64,000 bases of DNA from Vibrio injensis (GTDB taxonomy: Bacteria > Pseudomonadota > Gammaproteobacteria > Enterobacterales > Vibrionaceae), in contig NZ_BDJF01000027.1 in assembly GCF_001895205.1 (NCBI RefSeq), positions 186,001 through 250,000 on the forward strand. The letters run 5' to 3'. The position numbers and the translations under genes are program-made. Shown here piece by piece: positions 46,311 through 55,194 of the stretch (its first letter is position 1; every line of letters begins with the position of its first letter). The notes beneath the pieces are model-generated. The model worked only from the letters and a program-made list of their open reading frames with translations. It was not told the DNA's origin and made no database searches.

Positions 46311-47234
46311 ATGAATTATCTCAGCACATTTTTAAAAGGGATCGCTATGGGAGCAGCGGATGTTGTTCCTGGTGTTTCTGGTGGCACCATCGCTTTTATC
46401 ACTGGTATTTATGATACGTTACTAGAAAGTATTCGACGCATTAACCCTCACTTGATTCAACATTGGCGACAACATGGCTTTATCGCGACTTTTCGGCATA
46501 TCAATGGCGGATTTTTATTGGTTTTATTCAGTGGCATTTTCACCAGCATACTTACCTTAGCGAAATTCATTTCTTGGCTCTTAAGCAGCCATCCTATTCC
46601 AACATGGTCGTTTTTTTTCGGATTAATTATGGTCTCGGTGTGGCATATGCTGCAGCAAATAGAAAAACGACAGGTTTCTCGTTTACTGGCTTTGGTCGTC
46701 GGTGGTGTCTTCGCTTATACCATCACCATGATTAACCCTATTCAACTCGATGTGACAACATTCAATGTCGTGCTAGCAGGCAGCATTGCGATTTGTGCAA
46801 TGATTTTACCTGGCATTTCAGGCAGCTTTATTCTTCTATTACTCGGCATGTATACCCCGATCCTCAATGCCGTCAAGACGTTACAAATTGATATGCTGAG
46901 TTTATTTATGTTTGGCTGTATCCTAGGCATCACCAGCTTTTCCCATCTTTTATCATGGCTACTCAAACGTTATCGAGATGTCACTCTGACTTTTTTAACG
47001 GGTTTGATGATGGGGACACTACCTAAAATTTGGCCGTGGAAAGAAACGGTGACGTGGCGAACCAATTCCAGTGGCCAAGAAGTTCCGGTATTACAGCACA
47101 ACCTATTGCCTTGGGATTACGAGCAACTCACCACTCAACCAGCACAATTAGGCATCGCCATACTATGCATGTTAAGTGCGGTGATCGTAGTCCTAGGACT
47201 CGAAAAAATTGCTCAGCAAGAAAAAAGTGATTGA
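46311..47234 (+). CDS. DUF368 membrane protein, undecaprenyl-phosphate translocase
   Basis: 307 residues with about eight to nine hydrophobic helices and the two inverted DUF368 signatures, GAADVVPGVSGGTIAFITGIYD and ILPGISGSFILLLLGMY. DUF368 members (PopT; VCA0040 in V. cholerae) were shown to recycle undecaprenyl phosphate across the inner membrane, important at alkaline pH. The ATG at 46311 is chosen because it starts the conserved domain; an upstream TTG would add 60 poorly conserved residues over the Qrr promoter region. It lies downstream of plzD, as in V. cholerae from memory. Confidence 0.9.
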   Translation: MNYLSTFLKGIAMGAADVVPGVSGGTIAFITGIYDTLLESIRRINPHLIQHWRQHGFIATFRHINGGFLLVLFSGIFTSILTLAKFISWLLSSHPIPTWSFFFGLIMVSVWHMLQQIEKRQVSRLLALVVGGVFAYTITMINPIQLDVTTFNVVLAGSIAICAMILPGISGSFILLLLGMYTPILNAVKTLQIDMLSLFMFGCILGITSFSHLLSWLLKRYRDVTLTFLTGLMMGTLPKIWPWKETVTWRTNSSGQEVPVLQHNLLPWDYEQLTTQPAQLGIAILCMLSAVIVVLGLEKIAQQEKSD

Positions 47235-47469
47235 AGTACGCTCGAAAATCCAAACTCTACGCAACACACCAAAAACAAATTCGACACAAGCCGACAACAT
47301 AAAGCCAATGCAATTACTTTCATTTTACATTGATATTTTTCATGATTGTGAGTAATTAAACCTAGACAGCAGATATCGGGTGATTATCATTGGCTACCTT
47401 CATTGAATCATCACTGAAGTAAATAGCACGGATTGATTTTTCGAACAAAAGTCGCTGCAGCTAACAATG

Positions 47470-47564
47470 CCTTGAAACGGATGATGACAGCCCTATAGGT
47501 TCGTTTAAGCCTCTTATCCATCGTTAAACACCGATAAGAGACATCCATGGATTCCGTTTCAAGG
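47470..47564 (+). promoter_or_regulatory. Structured leader element upstream of sstT (candidate cis-regulatory RNA)
   Basis: A perfect 12-bp closing stem CCTTGAAACGGA / TCCGTTTCAAGG encloses about 70 nt with a perfect 8-bp hairpin CTCTTATC / GATAAGAG (14-nt loop) and the small palindromes CCTATAGG and ATCCATGGAT. This gives a multi-branched shape ending 40 nt before the sstT start codon. No T-run follows. I cannot match it to a riboswitch class I know. The rest of the 370-bp gap shows nothing else. Confidence 0.5.
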
Positions 47565-47604
47565 TTCGATACTCTAATAATTACATTTAAACACAGGGAT
47601 AATT

Positions 47605-48819
47605 ATGCAAAGCAACTCTCTCCTTGCCCGTTTTGCTCGTGGAAATCTGGTATTACAAATTTTAGCTGGGATTGTGCTAGGTATTGCACTAGCTATTATT
47701 TCACCAGAAAGAGCAGAAAGTGCGAGCTTGATTGGTAATCTATTCGTCGGCGCACTTAAAGCCGTAGCACCGATTTTAGTTTTTATCTTGGTTGCCGCTT
47801 CAATTGCTAACCAAAAGAAAAACAAACACACTTATATGCGCCCGATTGTGGTGCTTTACCTTTTCGGTACCTTTGCGGCTGCATTAACGGCGGTTTTATT
47901 AAGCTTTATGTTCCCAACCACATTGACACTGGTTGCTGGAGCTGAAGGAGCAACACCACCTCAGGGCATTAGCGAAGTCATCCAAACGCTTTTGTACAAG
48001 TTAGTCGATAACCCAGTCAACGCGCTGATGTCTGCCAACTACATTGGTATTCTTGCGTGGGCGGTTGGCCTTGGCTTAGCACTGCATCATGCTTCTGCAA
48101 CCACGAAATCCGTATTTGAAGATCTTAGCCATGGTGTATCGCAAATTGTTCGCTTTATTATCCGCTTAGCTCCATTTGGTATTTTTGGTCTTGTTGCATC
48201 CACCTTTGCCTCAACCGGGTTTGATGCACTCATCGGCTATGCTCAACTGCTGGCTGTCTTGCTAGGCGCAATGCTCTTTATTGCATTAATTGTCAACCCT
48301 GCCATCGTTTATGCAAAAACAAAAAGTAACCCTTACCCATTAATCTTCCAGTGTTTACGTGAAAGTGGAGTAACCGCCTTTTTCACCCGTTCAAGCGCAG
48401 CAAATATTCCTGTGAATATGGCACTGTGTGAGAAATTAAAGCTTGATGAAGATACTTATTCTGTTTCGATCCCCCTTGGTGCCACCATTAACATGGGTGG
48501 TGCGGCAATTACGATTACCGTATTAACGCTAGCAGCCGTTCATACCATGGGCATTGAAATAGATATTTTCACCGCATTATTACTGAGTGTTGTCGCAGCA
48601 ATTTCAGCCTGTGGTGCTTCTGGTGTAGCGGGGGGGTCACTACTTTTGATACCACTTGCTTGTAGTTTATTTGGTATTTCGAATGATGTGGCAATGCAGG
48701 TGGTCGCTGTTGGCTTTATTATTGGCGTGATTCAAGACTCTGCTGAAACAGCACTGAACAGCTCAACCGATGTGGTGTTTACTGCTGCCGTTTGTCAGGC
48801 GAAACAAAACCAAGCTTAA
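47605..48819 (+). CDS. sstT: Sodium/serine-threonine symporter SstT
   Basis: Inner-membrane Na+-coupled uptake of serine and threonine, DAACS family. 404 residues. Motifs: [20 protein letters not shown] (serine-rich re-entrant loop), [17 protein letters not shown] and [26 protein letters not shown] precedes the ATG. It has an unusually structured leader and ends in a strong terminator. Confidence 0.96.
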   Translation: MQSNSLLARFARGNLVLQILAGIVLGIALAIISPERAESASLIGNLFVGALKAVAPILVFILVAASIANQKKNKHTYMRPIVVLYLFGTFAAALTAVLLSFMFPTTLTLVAGAEGATPPQGISEVIQTLLYKLVDNPVNALMSANYIGILAWAVGLGLALHHASATTKSVFEDLSHGVSQIVRFIIRLAPFGIFGLVASTFASTGFDALIGYAQLLAVLLGAMLFIALIVNPAIVYAKTKSNPYPLIFQCLRESGVTAFFTRSSAANIPVNMALCEKLKLDEDTYSVSIPLGATINMGGAAITITVLTLAAVHTMGIEIDIFTALLLSVVAAISACGASGVAGGSLLLIPLACSLFGISNDVAMQVVAVGFIIGVIQDSAETALNSSTDVVFTAAVCQAKQNQA

Positions 48820-48845
48820 CCTCCTTAGAAAGATTGGCTACAAAA

Positions 48846-48880
48846 CAAAAACGCCTCTTCCATTAAGAGGCGTTTTTACT
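48846..48880. terminator. Bidirectional terminator after sstT
   Basis: Perfect stem AAAAACGCCTCTT / AAGAGGCGTTTTT with a 5-nt loop. It serves sstT and probably also the convergent Sel1 gene. Confidence 0.93.
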
Positions 48881-48956
48881 GAATGAACCGTTATCGAACA
48901 AAAATAACCAATTTATCGCATTCGCTCGCTAGCCCTCTGTTTATAGGTTATCGAGA

Positions 48957-50132
48957 TTAAGGGACTTTCGGTTTATCCATCGGCGATTTATCGATTGGGC
49001 TGTGTGAAAAGTCCAATGGTGCTGGTGCTGATTCTGTTTCAAGTTGATCAGTTAATACATTTACTTGAGAACCACCTTCATTTTTAGACTCTTCCACTCG
49101 CGCCTCTTGATCAATATCTTCACCTTTTTTAGGGATAGGTACCGAGCGCTTATAAAACTTATTCAGTGCACGAATAATACCGTGATTACTGACGGCATAA
49201 GTGGCGATTTTCCTTTGCAGTGGCTTGGCAAGAAATTGCAACTCAACAACCGAGTCGACGCCAATCTTAGTCCCCACCTGATCGCGTAAAGAAATCGCTG
49301 GCTTATGACCAAAGGCCGCCGACAAAAATAGCCATATATAAGCGACTTCATTACCATTCGCTCCCTGCTCTATCCATGCTTTACCAGCAAGATACATGGC
49401 CTCAGGATGACCTTTCTCTGCGGCCCGTTCTAACCAATAACAACCTTTGGCATGATCTCGTACCACACCCACACCATCGAGATAATTAAGACCGAGCTTG
49501 ATCATGGCTTCTAAGCTATTGATCTCTGCCGCTCTTGAATACCAATAAAACGAATCTTGTGGTGATGGCGACAAATTATCTTTCGATACACACCAGTCCC
49601 CCATAAACAGCATCGCGTCAATGTGTTGGCTTTCTGCCGCCTCTTGAATGAGCTCAACGCCTTTGGCAACGTTAACTTCCGTTCCTCGGCCATAAATCAA
49701 CGCCTCTCCAGTAGCGAGTTTTGCGGCCAAATCACCTTCAACCGCTCGAATAAATTGCTGCCAAAATTTGGTTTTTTCTTTAATTAACACATCTTCACGA
49801 ATTTTCCCACAGACCCGCACTACGCCATACATACCATTAATATTGTCGAAATTAGCCGCGCGTTCATACCAAAAAAGCGCTTCTTTGAGGTTATTTCGTT
49901 CCGCTTCTTTAGCAAGGAACAGCATCGTCGGTACATGACCAGACTCCGCTTTAAAAAGCCGATCTTTTTTCTCCTGCTCACGCATTCGTTCTAGCGTTTT
50001 ACGATACGCTTCTTCACGCGCTTTCTTCTCTGCTTCTAGGCGTTTTTTACGAATTGATAGTGAAATCATCCAGATAAAAATCAGGATGAGTGAAAGACCG
50101 GTAGCGCCAATAGCAATTCCAATGGTGTTCAT
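48957..50132 (-). CDS. Membrane-anchored Sel1-repeat protein
   Basis: 391 residues: N-terminal transmembrane helix (about 5-26), a charged coiled-coil segment rich in Lys, Glu and Arg (27-62), then Sel1-like repeats (about 65-300) such as PTMLFLAKEAERNNLKEALFWYERAA, LEAMIKLGLNYLDGVGVVRD, and HPEAMYLAGKAWIEQG. The C-terminal tail is hydrophilic and Pro-rich. Probably a cytosol-facing scaffold; the partner is unknown. The start has only a weak ribosome site. Confidence 0.82.
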   Translation of the reverse strand: MNTIGIAIGATGLSLILIFIWMISLSIRKKRLEAEKKAREEAYRKTLERMREQEKKDRLFKAESGHVPTMLFLAKEAERNNLKEALFWYERAANFDNINGMYGVVRVCGKIREDVLIKEKTKFWQQFIRAVEGDLAAKLATGEALIYGRGTEVNVAKGVELIQEAAESQHIDAMLFMGDWCVSKDNLSPSPQDSFYWYSRAAEINSLEAMIKLGLNYLDGVGVVRDHAKGCYWLERAAEKGHPEAMYLAGKAWIEQGANGNEVAYIWLFLSAAFGHKPAISLRDQVGTKIGVDSVVELQFLAKPLQRKIATYAVSNHGIIRALNKFYKRSVPIPKKGEDIDQEARVEESKNEGGSQVNVLTDQLETESAPAPLDFSHSPIDKSPMDKPKVP

Positions 50133-50315
50133 GTAATAAAGTTCTTAATCCGTGTTTTGACTAATCATAGCGTGAAAAATAATGATGCTGGTGTATAAAG
50201 TACCTTAATAGTCATCAAACTGCTTGTTCTTCCTTACGATAACGATTAGGACATGAAGAAAGCGACACGTTGGTATTGACCATTAAACCAAGGCAGAATA
50301 ACACATCCGATGATT

Positions 50316-50350
50316 AAATAAGAACATGCCGCATTTTTCAATGCGGCATG
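50316..50350 (-). terminator. Terminator after malM
   Basis: CATGCCGCAT / ATGCGGCATG stem; on the minus strand it is followed by TTCTTATTTAAT, a moderate U-tract. It lies about 50 bp after the malM stop. Confidence 0.7.
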
Positions 50351-50400
50351 TTCATGGCTTAGAAATCAATCTCAGCATTACCCAAAGTAATCTTAAATAC

Positions 50401-51225
50401 TCACTGGTTAGTTCTGCTATTAACCGCTTTAACAAATACCGCTTGTGCGCTATCGATACCCAAGGCTTTGGCTTCATCGAGTAAACCAAGTGCTTTAGGA
50501 ATATCATTTGCAGCAACCGCTTGTTGGATAGCGGTGTGATAATACGTTGCAAGATCCTGACCTTGAGGACGATTGTCCGATTGCTTTACAAGGTGCTTCG
50601 AGACGAGATCATTTGCAGTAATATTCAGACGTAAGTGACCAAATAATGAATGTTTAGCATAAGGATCTGCAATATCTGGTGGCTGAGTGTGTCTAGCCAA
50701 AGCGTGAGCTTTTGCTGGGTGAAGTACTTGTGTTTTGCCTGCTAAATCGATAACAGTTGTATAAATAAGGATTTTTAGTTCTTTTCCTGTTGTCTCAGGT
50801 ATGATGTTGAATGTTGTGACAAATTTATCGTTGTCGAGTAATTTAGCTGGATAATATTTAAAATCATGGAAGCTTTTCTTATAAAGCTCATTATCTTGAC
50901 TATCAAATACAACTATCGTAGGTGCATATACTTGCAAGTCATTAGATACAAAACTCGATAGCGAAATATCCAAACTACCTCGATTCCCTGGAACAACAAA
51001 CCCCGCAACAGGACCAACACTGGTACCGTCTAATAATATTTGACTAGTATTATCGAATAAAAATTCAACCTGAGTTGGAATCTCGATTGGATTCCAAAAT
51101 AAACTATCGCGATGAGTGATAAAACTATCAGCACCTTGATGTTGCTGTAAATCTAACATTGGAACAGAAGAACAACCTGTTACTAATACTCCAAGCAATA
51201 ATGGCGTTAACCAATTCCTTATCAT
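50401..51225 (-). CDS. malM: MalM-family maltose operon periplasmic lipoprotein
   Basis: 274 residues with a lipobox (VLVTGC), so probably attached to a membrane in the periplasm. The region FWNPIEIPTQVEFLFDNTSQILLDGTSVGPVAGFVVPGNRGSLDISLSS is characteristic of MalM, followed by beta-rich segments and a short C-terminal helical domain. Its exact role in maltodextrin use is not established. It follows lamB in the same direction across a stable hairpin, as in the classical lamB-malM order. AGAGG precedes the ATG. Confidence 0.88.
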   Translation of the reverse strand: MIRNWLTPLLLGVLVTGCSSVPMLDLQQHQGADSFITHRDSLFWNPIEIPTQVEFLFDNTSQILLDGTSVGPVAGFVVPGNRGSLDISLSSFVSNDLQVYAPTIVVFDSQDNELYKKSFHDFKYYPAKLLDNDKFVTTFNIIPETTGKELKILIYTTVIDLAGKTQVLHPAKAHALARHTQPPDIADPYAKHSLFGHLRLNITANDLVSKHLVKQSDNRPQGQDLATYYHTAIQQAVAANDIPKALGLLDEAKALGIDSAQAVFVKAVNSRTNQ

Positions 51226-51256
51226 TTGTAACCTCTATCTGTCTATTTAGAAGGAA

Positions 51257-51289
51257 AAGAACACAGCCAGAGAAGCTCTGGCTGTGTTG
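51257..51289 (-). terminator. Intercistronic hairpin between lamB and malM
   Basis: Perfect 13-bp stem AACACAGCCAGAG / CTCTGGCTGTGTT with a 3-nt loop, followed on the minus strand by CTTTTCCTT. It probably stabilises or terminates most lamB mRNA, lowering malM expression. Confidence 0.8.
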
Positions 51290-51320
51290 ATTAGGACAGT
51301 AACCTAGTTTTTATTTCTCA

Positions 51321-52607
51321 TTACCACCAAGCTTCGACCTGAACACCAAATTGGAATGAGTCATCTGACTTACCATTATCAAAGGTGTTGCTGTTATCAG
51401 CTTTATCACTGTTTAAATATGAAGCATAAAGACGAATTTCAGGACGAGCCCAGAAACTTGAACCAGCAGACCATGCTTGAGCAACCGTCAGCTTACCATA
51501 TTTATCTTTATTGCCATCATTATCATCTACAGCATAACCAGCTTCAAAAATAGTCTTGTGATTTTCATCCCACTTATAAACTGGACGAATGACCGCAGAC
51601 ATCGCTTTCCATTTATCTTGACCATCCCACATTTCCTCACCAACTCCATACACTAGTTGATGACCTAATTCCCAGCTATCTCCGAGACCAACTACACCCC
51701 AGTTAATTAAACGATAACCGCTAGCGCCACTTTTCGCTTCAGCGCCATACCAGCTACCATCACCGTAGAAGGCAAAGGCTTTTGAATAACCTTCCGTACC
51801 GTATTGCAATACTGTTTTATTAAAACCATTCGCAAGACCTTGGGTTAACTCAGCCGTTAACATTACGCCATTTTTAGCATCTTTAGCCGCTTGTGATGCA
51901 GCATCAGTATCGTGAACGATAGCGTAGTTAACACCTATCTCTAAAGAGCCATTTTCCCAAACAGGAATTCCTGCATAACGAGCATCTAATGTATTAACAT
52001 TTACCGCGCCGCCAGTATTACCAACGTCAGGAGTGGCACCGTCATCATTTCGGTCATTACGAACCCAAGCTAATGAAAGTTTACCAGGGCCAGCTTCAAT
52101 CCCCTCAATACCAGCACCTGCACCAGAAATGTTCCAGTAATAAAAATCTGAGATATGAATGTCGTGGCGTTGGTAATAACGTTTACCAGCCCATAATGTC
52201 GCTTCAGGAGCAAAATCTAATACACCTTGAGCTCGTACATTAAATTGACGTAAGGCAAATTGTGCATCATCCGCACATTTTACTTCTGTTCCAGCTTGGG
52301 TTAGCCCACAGTTAGTACCCGTTCCTTCCCAATCATTTGAACCGTTAGAAGTCATCGCAAACATAGAATCAACGTAGAACGTCTTACCATTATTGTTATA
52401 AACTTCTTTGCCTAATTGAACCTCGCCGTAAATATCACCTTCATTACCAAGACGACCGATTTTATTTTTTTCAAACGTAACCTGTTGACCGCCATCAGCA
52501 CTAACGCCAACACCAGCACGCATGTAACCATTAAAATCGACAGCAAAAGCAGAACCTGCTGCTAAAGAAGCAGCCACTGCGGCAGCAATTACACTTACTT
52601 TTTTCAT
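51321..52607 (-). CDS. lamB: Maltoporin LamB
   Basis: Trimeric outer-membrane channel for maltodextrins. 428 residues with signal peptide [22 protein letters not shown], an 18-strand barrel, the early [14 protein letters not shown] strand, the [26 protein letters not shown] segment conserved in maltoporins, and a C-terminal aromatic strand ending [18 protein letters not shown] sets the ATG at 52607. It is the first gene of lamB-malM, with MalT-like boxes upstream and glgX divergent. Confidence 0.95.
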   Translation of the reverse strand: MKKVSVIAAAVAASLAAGSAFAVDFNGYMRAGVGVSADGGQQVTFEKNKIGRLGNEGDIYGEVQLGKEVYNNNGKTFYVDSMFAMTSNGSNDWEGTGTNCGLTQAGTEVKCADDAQFALRQFNVRAQGVLDFAPEATLWAGKRYYQRHDIHISDFYYWNISGAGAGIEGIEAGPGKLSLAWVRNDRNDDGATPDVGNTGGAVNVNTLDARYAGIPVWENGSLEIGVNYAIVHDTDAASQAAKDAKNGVMLTAELTQGLANGFNKTVLQYGTEGYSKAFAFYGDGSWYGAEAKSGASGYRLINWGVVGLGDSWELGHQLVYGVGEEMWDGQDKWKAMSAVIRPVYKWDENHKTIFEAGYAVDDNDGNKDKYGKLTVAQAWSAGSSFWARPEIRLYASYLNSDKADNSNTFDNGKSDDSFQFGVQVEAWW

Positions 52608-52710
52608 TGTTAACTCCATTTAGGGTTTTCTTTTATGACTTTATTTTTATCCTCAACCATGACGTGACTCATAAAGGCAGAAATGAATAACGAAAAGTAG
52701 AGGTGAGACG

Positions 52711-52867
52711 GGATGAATCCCCCGTTGTTTCAGCTGTTGAGCAGGTTACTAAAAGTACATAAGGGTGACGTCCTCCACCCTAACTATATTTAGGGGGGAT
52801 GAGAGAGGATGAGATATTTTACCGTATGGTATTTTTAATAGATTGATCACGAAATTAGGGGGGAGAG
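52711..52867. promoter_or_regulatory. Cluster of MalT-like boxes between lamB and glgX
   Basis: Several near-matches to GGGGA(T/G)GAGG: GGGGATGAGA at 52795, GAGGATGAGA directly after it at 52805, GGGGGGAGAG near 52858, and in reverse orientation TCCTCCACCC at 52771 (GGGTGGAGGA). A GGGATGAATCCCCC palindrome lies at 52711. Spacing and mixed orientation fit MalT activation of the divergent lamB-malM and glgX units. The rest of this 430-bp gap holds no gene. Confidence 0.7.
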
Positions 52868-53053
52868 CAGTACCAAGCAAGACCATTAATTCATACAAAA
52901 TGTATTAGTGATCACTGTTTCACAATAAGTTAACCGCAAAGATGAAATAAAATTACATAATAATATTTGTGACTAGGCGCTTGACCTTATGCTGACAAAG
53001 CCTTTTACTTAATGAGTCAGTGACTGAAAATAGAATAACAACGGTAACTTACC

Positions 53054-55027
53054 ATGAAAGCCATGCTCTCTCAGCCGTACCCACTCGGCGCGACACTCGA
53101 TAACGATGGATGCAATTTTGCTGTCTTCGCCCCCGCTAACAAAGATATGGTGTTAGCGCTTTTTCATGTCGACGGCAGTTACCAAACTCACCCTTTGGAT
53201 CAAGAATATGCGGGTATTCAACATACCTATGTGGAAGGCATTAAAGCGGGACAACGTTACGGTTTTATTACTCAGGTCGAAGGGGAGCTATTTTATCTGT
53301 CCGATCCTTATGCTCAAGCTTTAGATGGCCCACTGACCTATCAGCCGCCGTTAACACCAAGCGGTAGTTTTGATTTGCCCAAATGTGTCGTGGTCGACGA
53401 TCAATTTGACTGGCAAGGTGTGCAACGGCCTAAACGGCCACGTGATGAGATGGTTATTTTTGAAACCCATGTTAAAGGGCTGACTAAACTCAATCCTAAT
53501 GTCCCTCAATCGCAACGCGGTACCTACTTAGGGTTAATCAGTGAACCCATGCTGACCTTTTATCGGCAGCAAAATATCAATACATTACAACTACTGCCTA
53601 TCGCCGCCTGTATGCATGAGCCTCATCTACTTGAAATGGGCAAAGTCAATTACTGGGGCTATAACCCATATTTATTTATGGTGCCCGACCCACGTTACGC
53701 TAAAAGTGATGCGGTACAAGAGTTGAAAACCGTGATCCGCGAACTGCATAAGCAAGGCATCGAAGTGATCTTAGATGTCGTCTATAACCATACCGCTGAG
53801 GGGGGAGAAGGTGGTGCCGTTTTTAATTTGAAAGCCCTCGATCCCAATTACTATCTTAAGCATGGCTCAATGTACGCTAATTTCACCGGATGCGGCAATA
53901 CGCTTAACCTCACTTATCAACCCACCTTAAATCTCGTTATGGATACTTTGCGCTATTGGGTCAATGAGTATCAGATTGATGGTTTTCGTTTCGATTTAGC
54001 CGCCACTTTGGGGCGTGATGGCGATAATTTTAGTCGTGAAGCGGCCTTCTTTAAAGCCGTGGCTCAAGACCCTGTTTTACAACAGGTGAAATTGATTGCC
54101 GAGCCATGGGATATTGGTCCAAATGGTTATCAAGTCGGTAATTTTCCTTTTGGCTGGAATGAAACCAACGATAAATTACGAGATATTTCACGAAGTTTTT
54201 GGCGTGGCGATCAAGGATTTTTAAAAGAGTTTGCCACACGAATCATGGGGTCACGCGATTTATACAGCGCCTCACAGTGGCCCTATAAATTAACCGTCAA
54301 CTACATCACCTATCATGACGGCTTTACCCTACAAGATCTCGTTTCTTACAAACATAAGCACAATGAAGCCAATGGCGAACAGAATCGTGATGGTCATGGT
54401 GATAATCGCTCGGATAACTATGGCTTCGAAGGCGATACCGATAATATGGTCATTCGTACCATTCGTGAGCGACAAAAACGTAATTTTATGGCCAGTTTAT
54501 TGTTTGCGTTTGGGATCCCCCATATTCTTACTGCGGATGTCGTCTCACATACTCAACAAGGTAATAATAATGCCTATTGTCAAGATAACGAGATCAGTTG
54601 GCTAAACTGGCAATTGACGGAACGTAAAGAGTATTTCAGACAATGGTTAGGTGAGATGGTTGCTGCTCGTCAGCGTTATATGGTGCCGTTTATTCGAGCC
54701 TTCAGTGGTGAAACACGCAATTCAAACCGCGTTTTTTGGCGACGCAATGATGGTACATTAATGGAGCAAGATGACTGGAATCAGCGCAACTCCGTGATAC
54801 TGCATATTGGCATTGGTGATCATGGCCAAGAGCTCGCTTATTTGATTAATCAAACCAACGCTAATACTCGCTTTACACTGCCAGGAGAAACGGATCAAGA
54901 ATGGTGCGTTATCTGTGATACGAATATGCGTACCGTACATCAAGACTCGGTAAAAGATGAAGTTGTTCTCCTACCCATGTCGATGGCAATTTTACACAGC
55001 CATCCACGGAAAAAATCACCTAAATAG
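53054..55027 (+). CDS. glgX: Glycogen debranching enzyme GlgX (GH13)
   Basis: Hydrolyses alpha-1,6 branches in glycogen or maltodextrins. 657 residues: N-terminal CBM48-like domain (YPLGATLDNDGCNFAVFAPA), GH13 barrel with DVVYNHTAEG, nucleophile Asp in GFRFDLAATLG, acid Glu in LIAEPWDIG and the third Asp in TYHDGFTLQDLVSY, then a C-terminal beta domain. It lies opposite lamB over the MalT-like boxes rather than in a glg operon, so it is probably MalT-regulated here. The ribosome site is weak. Confidence 0.94.
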   Translation: MKAMLSQPYPLGATLDNDGCNFAVFAPANKDMVLALFHVDGSYQTHPLDQEYAGIQHTYVEGIKAGQRYGFITQVEGELFYLSDPYAQALDGPLTYQPPLTPSGSFDLPKCVVVDDQFDWQGVQRPKRPRDEMVIFETHVKGLTKLNPNVPQSQRGTYLGLISEPMLTFYRQQNINTLQLLPIAACMHEPHLLEMGKVNYWGYNPYLFMVPDPRYAKSDAVQELKTVIRELHKQGIEVILDVVYNHTAEGGEGGAVFNLKALDPNYYLKHGSMYANFTGCGNTLNLTYQPTLNLVMDTLRYWVNEYQIDGFRFDLAATLGRDGDNFSREAAFFKAVAQDPVLQQVKLIAEPWDIGPNGYQVGNFPFGWNETNDKLRDISRSFWRGDQGFLKEFATRIMGSRDLYSASQWPYKLTVNYITYHDGFTLQDLVSYKHKHNEANGEQNRDGHGDNRSDNYGFEGDTDNMVIRTIRERQKRNFMASLLFAFGIPHILTADVVSHTQQGNNNAYCQDNEISWLNWQLTERKEYFRQWLGEMVAARQRYMVPFIRAFSGETRNSNRVFWRRNDGTLMEQDDWNQRNSVILHIGIGDHGQELAYLINQTNANTRFTLPGETDQEWCVICDTNMRTVHQDSVKDEVVLLPMSMAILHSHPRKKSPK

Positions 55028-55034
55028 CGTAAAA

Positions 55035-55068
55035 CAAGTAGGTGTTCATCGATTTGGCCACCTACTTG
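55035..55068 (+). terminator. Hairpin after glgX
   Basis: Perfect 10-bp stem CAAGTAGGTG / CACCTACTTG with a 14-nt loop directly after the glgX stop. There is no proper T-run, so termination may be partial or the stem may protect the 3' end. Confidence 0.5.
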
Positions 55069-55194
55069 CTGTCGATAATAGCGATTTTGATCTCCCACAC
55101 CACTTCTGTTATAACAGCGCTTCCTCATTGATGTCCCCTATTTATTAGAAACGCTATTTCTCTCAAACTATAGAGCGTAGATTAAGGTTTTTGC

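Noticed and set aside
52915..52935. CRP site (AGTGA ... TTCACA) between lamB and glgX
   Set aside because: The half-sites are 8 bp apart instead of 6, so the match is poor.
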